Assembly: GCA_003712125.1 (NCBI GenBank)
Contig: RHLF01000001.1
Coordinates: forward strand, 930,001 to 994,000
Source of the DNA: Allomuricauda sp.
GTDB taxonomy: Bacteria; Bacteroidota; Bacteroidia; Flavobacteriales; Flavobacteriaceae
Length of the DNA stretch: 64,000 nt
Direction: 5' to 3'
Under the pieces are notes generated by a model. The model saw only the letters and a program-made list of their open reading frames with translations, searched no databases and was not told the DNA's origin. The first letter of the stretch is position 1. Every line of letters starts with the position of its first letter. Of the stretch, positions 18,251 through 25,745 are shown piece by piece. Both the position numbers and the translations under genes were made by a program.

Positions 18251-19495
18251 TTATTTTAACACAATGCGCTCGGCCTCTCCGAAGCTATCATAGTTACTAG
18301 TTATTACTTGTTCTCCTTGTTCCAATCCTTCCAATACTTCATAGTATTTGGAATTCTGTTTTCCAATTCTGATATTTCGTCGTAGTGCCTCATTGCCGTT
18401 GACCACAAATACCCATTGACCTCCGGTGCTGGTAAAGAACCCACCTTGGGGCAAGAGCAATGCGTCATTCGAGGCACCTAGCTGTAATCTTAAATTATAG
18501 CTTTGCCCAGCCCTTATGGTCTCGGGCTTGTCGTCTACGAAAACAAGATCAACATTAAATCGTCCGTTGCGAACTTCAGGATAAACCTTGCGTAAACGCA
18601 GCTCATATTCTTTCCCATTGCGCTCTAGAGTTGCCGAAAGATCTCTTTTTACCCGGTCAATATAATGTTCGTCTATGGCAGCTTCTATCTTAAAATCAGT
18701 CAAGACGTTAATTTGGCCAATACGCTGACCTTGCGAAATGTTCTGACCAATTTCAGCATCTAAAAAACCCAACTGACCATCAGCAGGGGCGCGTACATTC
18801 AAATGGTCTAATCTTTCATAAACCATCGACAAGGTCTTTTTCATCCGCTCCAAGTCCGTGTCTAAACCAGCCAGGGAAGTTTTGCGAAGGGCATCATCTT
18901 GCTCGGTTTGAAGTTTGACAATTTCATGCTGTTTTTGGGCTAGTTCATAGTTTTCTTTTGAAGTAAGATATACTTCTTTTGAAATGAGTTCATCGGCATA
19001 AAGGGCTTCATTTTGCTCAAAATTTCGTTTAAGCCGTTGCAAATCGGTGCTGGCTGTAGCAAGGGATCGACGCCCCTCAACCTGCCTGGCATCAAAAGTG
19101 AGCCTCGTTGACCGCAGGTCATTTTGCTTTAACGCAAGATTACTCTCGCTGGCCAAGATCTGCTCATAAAGGTTCATGTTTTCCAATTTAAGAATGATAT
19201 CGCCCTTTTTTACCATGGCACCTTCTTCAATAAGTTTTTCGGCAACACGTCCGCCTTCGTAGGCATCCATATATATGGTAGCTATGGGTGCCACATTACC
19301 ATTTATGGTAATATAATCATCAAACTTTCCGTAGGTAACTTGAGAAATCGAAAGGCGTTCCTTGTCGGTCCTAAAAGTTGATTTTGAACTTCCAAAAGCC
19401 AGTTTCCAGCCAGCAAAAAGGAGCAATGCACCAAGAGCGATATACCCGTAATGCTTGGGTTTCAGTCCTTTTTTCTTTTCCAGTTGTATGTCCAT
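18251..19495 (-). CDS. Periplasmic adaptor subunit of a tripartite efflux pump (HlyD/MacA-like)
   Basis: A 414-residue membrane-fusion protein. One N-terminal TM helix (YGYIALGALLLFAGWKLAF, about residues 17-35) anchors it in the inner membrane. It is followed by a split biotinyl-lipoyl domain (INGNVAPIATIYMDAYEGG...EEGAMVKKGDIILKLEN and later LNVRAPADGQLGFLDAEIGQ), a long alpha-hairpin (about 105-225) and a beta-barrel domain. It should bridge the FtsX permeases and the TolC protein. It is placed 2 bp after the tolC-like gene and 11 bp before the ATPase, so the exporter components are in one operon. Confidence 0.9.
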   Translation of the reverse strand: MDIQLEKKKGLKPKHYGYIALGALLLFAGWKLAFGSSKSTFRTDKERLSISQVTYGKFDDYITINGNVAPIATIYMDAYEGGRVAEKLIEEGAMVKKGDIILKLENMNLYEQILASESNLALKQNDLRSTRLTFDARQVEGRRSLATASTDLQRLKRNFEQNEALYADELISKEVYLTSKENYELAQKQHEIVKLQTEQDDALRKTSLAGLDTDLERMKKTLSMVYERLDHLNVRAPADGQLGFLDAEIGQNISQGQRIGQINVLTDFKIEAAIDEHYIDRVKRDLSATLERNGKEYELRLRKVYPEVRNGRFNVDLVFVDDKPETIRAGQSYNLRLQLGASNDALLLPQGGFFTSTGGQWVFVVNGNEALRRNIRIGKQNSKYYEVLEGLEQGEQVITSNYDSFGEAERIVLK

Positions 19496-19497
19496 TT

Positions 19498-20841
19498 CTA
19501 ATTGATATTAAAGATTGGTAAACCCCGATAAAAATCGAGTGTGCTTGTATTGACCCGCAATCGTAGTTGGGCCTGTAAATTTTGGTTTTGGGCAGTGGCG
19601 AACAATGCTTTTGCCCGACCAAGCTCAATGGCATTGATCATTCCTTTTTCGTAACGCTTTTGGGCAATGTCAAAGGCCAAACGTTGCGAAACCATGCTCT
19701 TTTCTGTTTGGGCTGTTTCTGAAATCAAGGCATTATACTCTTGAACCAGTTGCTGAATAATTTGATACAATTCCTGCTCCGTAATCTTAGCCGTATTTTT
19801 GGCTCTTTCATAGGCTATCTTCTGTTGTTTTACCCGTGACCGATTTGCCCAACCATTAAATATGGGAACGTTCAAAGAAGCTCCGATATATTCAAACCTA
19901 TTTTCTTGAAATTGATCGCGAAAGGGAACGGTTACGCCTAAACTGTCGGTAATTGTTTCGAAATATCCCGTTCCAATACCCCCACTCAGGGAAAGTGACG
20001 GATACAAACTACCGCGTGTTGCAGCCAATTGTTTTTTGGCGGCATTAACCCTGTAGTTTTGTGCCTTTATTGATGGCATAAAGCCCTTGGCTTTCGTGAA
20101 GATTGAATCGGAAATCATAGGACCGTCTTCGTTTGAAACTGTTAGTGCTTCGAGTTCTGGTTCAATGGTGATGTCATTTTCACCCTCAATGTTCATGGCC
20201 TGAAGCAGCGTAAGTTGGGCCGCTTTGTGTCTGTTTTCATTTTGTGTCAGCGTCAATTTATCTGTAAAAAGCAAAGACTCGGCTTCATAAAGATCAGCAC
20301 CTGCCATTACACCCAATTCAACTTGCCTCTTTACCAAATTGTAGTTGGTTTGGGAAATCTCAACTTGTTCCTCTGAAATTGTAATGAGTCCCTCAATAAA
20401 TTGAATGTCATAGTAGGCCGACATCACCCTAAAGGCCAACAAGTATTTTTGTTGCAGATGCTCTTCCTTGGTGGCTTTGTACAAAAACTTCGAAGCCTTT
20501 AAAGTGTTGATTTTTTGAAATCCTTGAAAAAGGTCAAATGCACCATCAATGGAGTAGTTGTTCGAAAATATATCGGTATTTACAATGCTGTTATCCTCGG
20601 GGTTTATTTGACGTCCATACCGAACAAAATAATTGGCAAAACCGCTGACCGTGGGCAATAAATCTCGGATAGATTGCCGGTAGGTTTCTTTATTGGAAGC
20701 CATATTGTACCCAAAATCATTTAGTTGCAAATTGTTTTCTATAGCGTAAGAAATGCATTCATCCAAAGTCCATACTTTTTGGGAATACAACTGCGTACAG
20801 CTCACAAAAATCAATAAGAAATATAAATGCGTTACCTTCAT
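19498..20841 (-). CDS. TolC-family outer membrane efflux protein, first gene of the efflux operon
   Basis: A 447-residue outer-membrane channel protein. A signal peptide (MKVTHLYFLLIFVSCTQLYSQ) is followed by two outer-membrane-efflux repeats rich in long amphipathic helices, with the usual TLDECISYAIENNLQL start of the mature protein. It gives the pump its exit duct. It is the promoter-proximal gene: the start faces the response-regulator gene across 193 bp that contain a candidate sigma-54 promoter (20866-20881) and two palindromes. The Cys in FVSC could suggest a lipobox, but the -3 residue is Phe and cleavage after YSQ looks as good. Confidence 0.9.
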   Translation of the reverse strand: MKVTHLYFLLIFVSCTQLYSQKVWTLDECISYAIENNLQLNDFGYNMASNKETYRQSIRDLLPTVSGFANYFVRYGRQINPEDNSIVNTDIFSNNYSIDGAFDLFQGFQKINTLKASKFLYKATKEEHLQQKYLLAFRVMSAYYDIQFIEGLITISEEQVEISQTNYNLVKRQVELGVMAGADLYEAESLLFTDKLTLTQNENRHKAAQLTLLQAMNIEGENDITIEPELEALTVSNEDGPMISDSIFTKAKGFMPSIKAQNYRVNAAKKQLAATRGSLYPSLSLSGGIGTGYFETITDSLGVTVPFRDQFQENRFEYIGASLNVPIFNGWANRSRVKQQKIAYERAKNTAKITEQELYQIIQQLVQEYNALISETAQTEKSMVSQRLAFDIAQKRYEKGMINAIELGRAKALFATAQNQNLQAQLRLRVNTSTLDFYRGLPIFNIN

Positions 20842-20865
20842 TTTAATCTACTATGCCAAAATAGA

Positions 20866-20881
20866 TACTATAGTTGTGCCA
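20866..20881 (-). promoter_or_regulatory. Candidate sigma-54 (-24/-12) promoter of the efflux operon
   Basis: On the minus strand TGGCAC begins at 20881 and, with exactly ten bases between the GG and the next G, is followed by TAGTA. This keeps the invariant GG of the -24 box and the G of the -12 box; the C of the -12 GC is T here. It would start transcription near 20855, 14 bases before the tolC-like ATG. The facing gene encodes a sigma-54 activator, which fits. Confidence 0.45.
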
Positions 20882-20944
20882 CAATCTTATTCTATTGATA
20901 TTGAGTATATTATGAAATTAATTTTTATTGTGCCTTCGTCCAAG

Positions 20945-20961
20945 TGTCAAATATTTATACA
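20945..20961. promoter_or_regulatory. Operator-like 17-bp site 1 (degenerate palindrome)
   Basis: TGTCAAA-TAT-TTATACA: the left half is identical to that of the perfect palindrome 22 bp away and the right half is a degraded copy (TTATACA against TTTGACA). It lies 64 bp upstream of the candidate sigma-54 promoter, in the range where enhancer-binding proteins bind. Confidence 0.5.
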
Positions 20962-20966
20962 AAAAT

Positions 20967-20983
20967 TGTCAAAATATTTGACA
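20967..20983. promoter_or_regulatory. Operator-like 17-bp site 2 (perfect palindrome)
   Basis: TGTCAAAATATTTGACA is a perfect 7-bp inverted repeat around ATA. Its centre is 22 bp, two helical turns, from site 1, so both would face the same side of the DNA. It is a likely binding site for the divergently encoded NtrC-type regulator; this is inference from position. Confidence 0.6.
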
Positions 20984-21034
20984 AGTCACTTTTAACTAAT
21001 AACGCAATTTGTAGCTTTAGGCAAAGCAATAACT

Positions 21035-22396
21035 ATGGTGGAGGCCAACATTTTGGTGATTGATGACAATAAAAGTGTGCTGAGTGCTTTGGAGATTCTA
21101 TTGCAATTTGAGTACAAGAGCGTGCAGACGATGTCGAACCCCAATCAAATTTCTTCATTCCCCAAGATGGAAGAGATCGATATTATCTTGTTGGACATGA
21201 ATTTTTCTGCAGGAGTAAATACGGGCAATGAGGGTCTGTTTTGGCTAAAAGAAATCATGAAACGATCCCCAAACACCTCCGTAATTATGATGACGGCTTA
21301 TGGTGCTGTCGATTTAGCAGTACGAGCTTTGAAGGAGGGTGCAACAGATTTTATCCTAAAACCGTGGAACAATGAAAGGTTGCTTACTACCGTGAAATCG
21401 GCGTTCGAACTTAGGCAGTCAAAAAAGGAAATCAAAAAACTTAAAAAGAAGGAAAGTAGCCTTAAACAGGTCATCAATGAGGATAAAAACCTGATCATTG
21501 GTGCATCTTCGGCACTAACAGCGGTTCTTGATCTAGTGAGAAAAGTGGCCAAAACCGACGTTAATGTTTTGATTACCGGGGAAAATGGTACCGGAAAAGA
21601 ATTGATTGCACGTGAATTGCATCGGCTATCACCGAGAAAGGAAGAGGTATTTATCGGAGTGGATATGGGCTCTATTGCTGAGAATTTGTTTGAAAGCGAA
21701 CTCTTTGGGCATACAAAAGGATCCTTTACCGATGCAAAGGAAGACCGGGCAGGTAAGTTTGAAGCTGCCAACCAAGGATCTTTGTTTTTAGATGAAATAG
21801 GCAATCTGACCTTACCTACGCAGGCCAAGTTGCTAACTGCCATTCAAAGTAAATCCATAGTACGGGTAGGATCCAACAAATCGATGGCCGTTGACATTCG
21901 ATTAATTTGCGCCACCAATAGCAATTTGGAACAAATGGTTGTTGATGGATTGTTTCGGGAAGATTTGTTGTACCGTATCAATACCATTCATATCGAGGTG
22001 CCCCCGTTACGAGACCGCAAGGGTGATATTACCTTATTGGCCGATTTTTTCCTTAAAAAATTCGCCAATAAATATGATAAACCAAGCCTGCGAATGAGCA
22101 ATATGGCACAAGAAAAACTAGAAGCGTATTCTTGGCCAGGTAACATACGTGAACTTCAACACACCATCGAACGCGCCGTGATTTTATCGGAGGGGAATGT
22201 TTTGAAGCCTACTGATTTTTTACTGCATGCAAAACCTTTGCAGATGAGTGGTGATGGTCCCAAAACCTTGGACGAAATGGAACTTCAAATGATCACAAAA
22301 GCACTGGAAGAACACGATGGAAACTATAGTGCGGCGGCCGAACAATTGGGTGTTTCTCGGCAAACATTATATAATAAAATGAAACGATTGAAATAG
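21035..22396 (+). CDS. Sigma-54-dependent response regulator (NtrC family)
   Basis: A 453-residue three-domain regulator. The receiver domain has the acidic pair VIDDN near residue 10, phospho-acceptor Asp54 (LLDMNFS), Thr87 and Lys109 (FILKPW). The AAA+ domain has Walker A GENGTGKE (182-189), the sigma-54 contact loop as GSFTDA (229-234, for GAFTGA) and Walker B LFLDEIG (250-256). A Fis-type helix-turn-helix closes the protein (YSAAAEQLGVSRQTLYNKM). It should open sigma-54 promoters when phosphorylated by the kinase encoded 2 bp downstream, with the divergent efflux operon as the obvious target. Confidence 0.95.
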   Translation: MVEANILVIDDNKSVLSALEILLQFEYKSVQTMSNPNQISSFPKMEEIDIILLDMNFSAGVNTGNEGLFWLKEIMKRSPNTSVIMMTAYGAVDLAVRALKEGATDFILKPWNNERLLTTVKSAFELRQSKKEIKKLKKKESSLKQVINEDKNLIIGASSALTAVLDLVRKVAKTDVNVLITGENGTGKELIARELHRLSPRKEEVFIGVDMGSIAENLFESELFGHTKGSFTDAKEDRAGKFEAANQGSLFLDEIGNLTLPTQAKLLTAIQSKSIVRVGSNKSMAVDIRLICATNSNLEQMVVDGLFREDLLYRINTIHIEVPPLRDRKGDITLLADFFLKKFANKYDKPSLRMSNMAQEKLEAYSWPGNIRELQHTIERAVILSEGNVLKPTDFLLHAKPLQMSGDGPKTLDEMELQMITKALEEHDGNYSAAAEQLGVSRQTLYNKMKRLK

Positions 22397-22398
22397 TA

Positions 22399-23742
22399 AT
22401 GGCAAGTCGAAACTTTTACTTACAATTAATTGTCCGCGTCATTTTCTTGACATTGACCGCTCTTGGCATTGGGTATACGTTTGTGCAGGAGCGCTACGTG
22501 GCCTTGGGCTTTTGCGTAATTCTATTGGTGGCACAAACGGTTTCCTTGATCTCTTTTATCAATGCTACAAACCGGAAGATTGCCTATTTTTTTGATGCCA
22601 TCAAGAATGAAGATTTTACCTTGCGTTTTCCTGAAAGGGTCACCATCAAGTCTTTCAAAGAACTCAACCAGAGTTTAAACAGGGTCAATGGGCTAATCCA
22701 AGAGGTACACTTACAGCTTCAAATACGTGAAAACTATTATCAGGAAATATTAAAACAAGCCAATATTGGTATAATGACATTCAATGAAAAAGGGCATATT
22801 TTGTTTGCCAATCCCACCCTTGAAAAATTGCTCAACTACAGTCCTTTGAACCACATCAAACAATTGCGCCAAATCGACCCCGGGCTCTATGCGATTTTTG
22901 AACCCTTTGCTTCTTTTGAGCGAAAATTGTTTCAATTGACCAATGAAAGAGAACAAAGACAATTGGCCCTGAAGTGTACTCCTATGACCATGGGAAAAGA
23001 GGCCTTACTCTTGGTAGTGGCCCAAGACATTCACTATGAATTGGATGAAAAAGAAACAGATTCATGGGTAAAACTGATTCGCGTACTCACCCATGAAATT
23101 ATGAATACCATAACTCCAATCACCTCCATTTCCGATTCTATTTTGAAACATCTTAAATCTGTGGCATCAGAAACGACCGGCGGATTGGATCATGATAAAA
23201 TGACGAGCTCTATTAAGGGATTGAAGGTGATTCGGGATCAGGGAGGTGATTTAATGGAATTTGTACAGTCTTATCGCAGTTTCTTGAATGTTCCTAAACC
23301 AGATAAAATATTGATTCCCGCTCACAAATTATTTGAGAAAGCACGTGTGCTGACGTCAAAGGAAGCGAACAAAAACACCAAGATCAGTTGGTCGATCAAG
23401 CCTAACGATTTGGAATTGTTTATTGATGAAAAACAGATTACCCAAGTCTTGATCAATTTGGTCAAAAATGCCGCCCATAGTCTGGAAGGACAAGAAAATG
23501 GCAACATCCATGTCATCGCAGCTCGCGATGAAAACGACAAAAAATATATCGAAGTTCGCGACAATGGCCCGGGAATTCCAAAAGAACTAATTGACGAAAT
23601 TTTTGTGCCATTCTTTACCACCAAAGACAAGGGCACAGGAATTGGATTAAGCTTGTCAAGGCAAATATTACAAAGACATGGGGGCAGTTTGAAACTGCAC
23701 TCGATTCCGGAAAAAGAGACCATATTTACGTTGCTATTTTGA
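22399..23742 (+). CDS. Sensor histidine kinase, NtrY-like
   Basis: A 447-residue membrane kinase. Two closely spaced N-terminal TM helices (about 7-27 and 34-54) leave almost no periplasmic loop, so it probably senses within the membrane or the cytoplasm rather than through an external domain. A HAMP-like/PAS region follows (PAS about 108-215), then the H-box THEIMNTITPI with His232, the N-box NLVKNAAHS, and G-boxes DNGPGIP and GTGIGLSL. The HExxNxxTPI form of the H-box is that of NtrY-type kinases, which pair with NtrC-type regulators. It lies 2 bp after the regulator gene. Confidence 0.93.
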   Translation: MASRNFYLQLIVRVIFLTLTALGIGYTFVQERYVALGFCVILLVAQTVSLISFINATNRKIAYFFDAIKNEDFTLRFPERVTIKSFKELNQSLNRVNGLIQEVHLQLQIRENYYQEILKQANIGIMTFNEKGHILFANPTLEKLLNYSPLNHIKQLRQIDPGLYAIFEPFASFERKLFQLTNEREQRQLALKCTPMTMGKEALLLVVAQDIHYELDEKETDSWVKLIRVLTHEIMNTITPITSISDSILKHLKSVASETTGGLDHDKMTSSIKGLKVIRDQGGDLMEFVQSYRSFLNVPKPDKILIPAHKLFEKARVLTSKEANKNTKISWSIKPNDLELFIDEKQITQVLINLVKNAAHSLEGQENGNIHVIAARDENDKKYIEVRDNGPGIPKELIDEIFVPFFTTKDKGTGIGLSLSRQILQRHGGSLKLHSIPEKETIFTLLF

Positions 23743-24197
23743 ACTCCGAAGCTTTAAAAAAGACCGCACACCTATTTTGCAAAGACCACTTGCATGCAAG
23801 GTTGACACGAATTCATGGTGAAATCAACAAAATAACCGAAGCGCTTCAGACCGAGACCAAAAGTAGCGCTGGGGATAAGCATGAGACAGGCAGGGCCATG
23901 CTGCAACTTGAACGCGAAAAACTCGGCACGCGATTGGCTGAAGTTGAAAATATGAACCGGGTATTTTCAAAAGTGCCTACACATAAAACAGGTGTCAAAA
24001 TTGGCTTGGGTAGTTTTTTCCAAACAGACAAACATTTTTATTATGTTGCCATATCTGCCGGAATATGCGAAATAGAAGACTATAAGGTATTCTGTGTATC
24101 GACCCAGACTCCTATTGGAAAAGCTGCCTTGGGGAAATCAGAAGGCGAAAGTTTTGTGGTAAACGGAATCAGCCAACACATCATCAAGATTGTCTGA
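23739..24197 (+). CDS. GreA/GreB-like protein, translationally coupled to the histidine kinase
   Basis: A 152-residue protein with a charged helical N-terminal part (about 1-75, likely an antiparallel coiled coil) and a C-terminal part with the features of the GreA/B FKBP-like domain (KIGLGSFFQTDKHFYYVAISAG; TPIGKAALGKSEGESFVVNG). The TPIGxALLGKxxGD-like pattern is the Gre signature in altered form. It starts with TTG at 23739, overlapping the kinase stop (TTGA), so it is probably co-translated. Gre factors act on stalled RNA polymerase; whether this divergent form binds polymerase is not shown by sequence. It is the third gene of the regulator operon. Confidence 0.7.
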   Translation: MNSEALKKTAHLFCKDHLHARLTRIHGEINKITEALQTETKSSAGDKHETGRAMLQLEREKLGTRLAEVENMNRVFSKVPTHKTGVKIGLGSFFQTDKHFYYVAISAGICEIEDYKVFCVSTQTPIGKAALGKSEGESFVVNGISQHIIKIV

Positions 24198-24279
24198 TAC
24201 AGCGTATGACCCCGCAAGTCTTTTAACTCTGGCTTGGTGATTTCTTTGCAAATGTGAAAACAACAAAACGCTCGGGAGC

Positions 24280-24687
24280 TTAGGAATTTATATCGGGCTT
24301 TTTACGATTTGATTTTTTATCCGACAGTTTCTTTTTTGACTTCAATCGTTTTTCAATGGCATTTTTTGAGGGCTTGGTCCGCTTTCTTTTTTTGGGAACC
24401 AACAAAGCCTTTTGTAGTAAGTGCATAAAGCGTGCAGTTACAAGCTTTTTATTCTGGTGTTGACTACGGCCTTCATCACATTGCAAAAGCAACACCCCAT
24501 CTTTGGTCAACCGGGCATTGAACTTAGCCATGAGCCTTTCCTTCTGTAAGGGAGTAAGAGCTAGGCTATTGGCGAGGTCAAATGAAAGTTCCACCTTTGA
24601 AGCGACTTTGTTGACATGTTGACCACCTGCCCCACTGCTTCTTACGGCCTTGAACCGAAGTTCTTTAATTAACTTTTCCTTATCCAT
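24280..24687 (-). CDS. arfB: Alternative ribosome-rescue peptidyl-tRNA hydrolase ArfB (YaeJ)
   Basis: A 135-residue release-factor-like protein that frees ribosomes stalled at the end of broken mRNA. The catalytic GGQ is at residues 21-23 within SSGAGGQHVNKVASKVEL, and the protein ends in a strongly basic tail (KKRKRTKPSKNAIEKRLKSKKK...) that in ArfB enters the empty mRNA channel. It lacks the stop-codon recognition domains of RF1/RF2, which separates it from true release factors. It starts 3 bp after the stop of the ABC ATPase gene and is probably co-transcribed with it. Confidence 0.93.
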   Translation of the reverse strand: MDKEKLIKELRFKAVRSSGAGGQHVNKVASKVELSFDLANSLALTPLQKERLMAKFNARLTKDGVLLLQCDEGRSQHQNKKLVTARFMHLLQKALLVPKKRKRTKPSKNAIEKRLKSKKKLSDKKSNRKKPDINS

Positions 24688-24690
24688 GAC

Positions 24691-25671
24691 TTAGCTTGTC
24701 AACATGCGCTTATTGACCAAGGGCAAGGGAATGTTTAGAAATACCTTTGCATGAACTTTAAGGGCATGGGAGTTTGAAAAGAAAATATGCTGCCCACTAT
24801 CAGCAACGCCCTCAATCAGATAAGAATTGCCTTTGAAATGATTATTGAGCACATAGACCTCGACACCACTTTCTTTTGACAGCTCAAATTCATGTGGATA
24901 AATCAAGACTTTGGCATCGGTCTCGGCATATTCTTTTAGAAGTTTTATAGGTAACTCATTTACTTGTCCGAATAAAGAGGCGACATATCGGTCTCTTGGG
25001 CGATCATATATAGTTTGTGTCTGGTCATGGGCGATTTGGAGCCCATCTTTTAGTACCAATACTTCATCTGCAAAGGCCAGCACATCTTCTGGGTCATGTG
25101 TTGCGGTAATAACCGTTATTTCTTTCTCCTTTAAATAAGGGAAAAGCTGATGTCTTAGCTCGTATTTTTTGAATTGGTCAATACTGCTAAAGGGTTCGTC
25201 CAATAAAAGGATTTCTGATTCTTGTGCTAGTGCCCTGGCCAGTGCCGTGCGCTGCTTTTGACCACCGCTTAAGTGCTGTACCTTGCGGGTTGCATGGTCC
25301 TTCATTGCAACAGTGCCAAGCAATTCATCAACACGTGACTCATGGGATTCCATTTCAAAAACGGAAAGATGTTCAGCTACATTTTCAGCGACCGAGGTAT
25401 AGGGCATTAAATCAAAGTCCTGCGAAACGTATTTCATGTAGTTCTCTCCGGGGACCAAATTAAAGTTAGGCCCCAAAACCTTGTTGCTGTTCCAATGCAC
25501 ACTACCATTGTTAAGATGAAGCAACCCATAGATTGCCTTTAACAAAGTGCTTTTACCCGAGCCACTTTCACCTATTACAGCCAAGTGAACACCCTTTCCA
25601 AGGGAAAATGAGATGTCTTTCAAGACGGGCTTTTCTTGATATGAAAATGAGATGTTTTCTACTTTTAGCAT
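24691..25671 (-). CDS. ABC transporter ATP-binding protein (FbpC/PotA-like) with no adjacent permease
   Basis: A 326-residue ATPase with Walker A GESGSGKST, signature LSGGQKQRTALARAL, Walker B ILLLDEPFSSID and H-loop ATHD. The ~100-residue C-terminal extension after the NBD resembles the TOBE-type regulatory domain of import ATPases such as PotA, FbpC or ModC. No permease or binding-protein gene is next to it: its neighbours are arfB and a prolyl oligopeptidase. Its substrate therefore cannot be guessed from context. It starts 5 bases after the T run of the preceding terminator. Confidence 0.85.
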   Translation of the reverse strand: MLKVENISFSYQEKPVLKDISFSLGKGVHLAVIGESGSGKSTLLKAIYGLLHLNNGSVHWNSNKVLGPNFNLVPGENYMKYVSQDFDLMPYTSVAENVAEHLSVFEMESHESRVDELLGTVAMKDHATRKVQHLSGGQKQRTALARALAQESEILLLDEPFSSIDQFKKYELRHQLFPYLKEKEITVITATHDPEDVLAFADEVLVLKDGLQIAHDQTQTIYDRPRDRYVASLFGQVNELPIKLLKEYAETDAKVLIYPHEFELSKESGVEVYVLNNHFKGNSYLIEGVADSGQHIFFSNSHALKVHAKVFLNIPLPLVNKRMLTS

Positions 25672-25675
25672 GGTG

Positions 25676-25713
25676 CAAAAAAGATAATCCGCTTCTAATG
25701 AAACGGATTATCT
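25676..25713 (-). terminator. Intrinsic terminator after the prolyl oligopeptidase gene
   Basis: AGATAATCCG (25682-25691) pairs perfectly with CGGATTATCT (25704-25713). On the minus strand the stem is followed by a six-T run that ends 5 bases before the start codon of the ABC ATPase gene. Confidence 0.85.
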
Positions 25714-25745
25714 ATAGGTATTATTGAAATTCTTTTACTCAATTA

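Noticed and set aside
19498-20841. TolC-like protein as a lipoprotein (FVSC)
   Set aside because: Phe at the -3 position is a poor lipobox and a signal-peptidase I site after YSQ fits as well.
25669-25690. The sequence TATCTTTTTTG before the orphan ABC ATPase as a Bacteroidota -7 element
   Set aside because: It is the end of a terminator stem and its T run, with too many T between TA and TTTG to fit TAnnTTTG.
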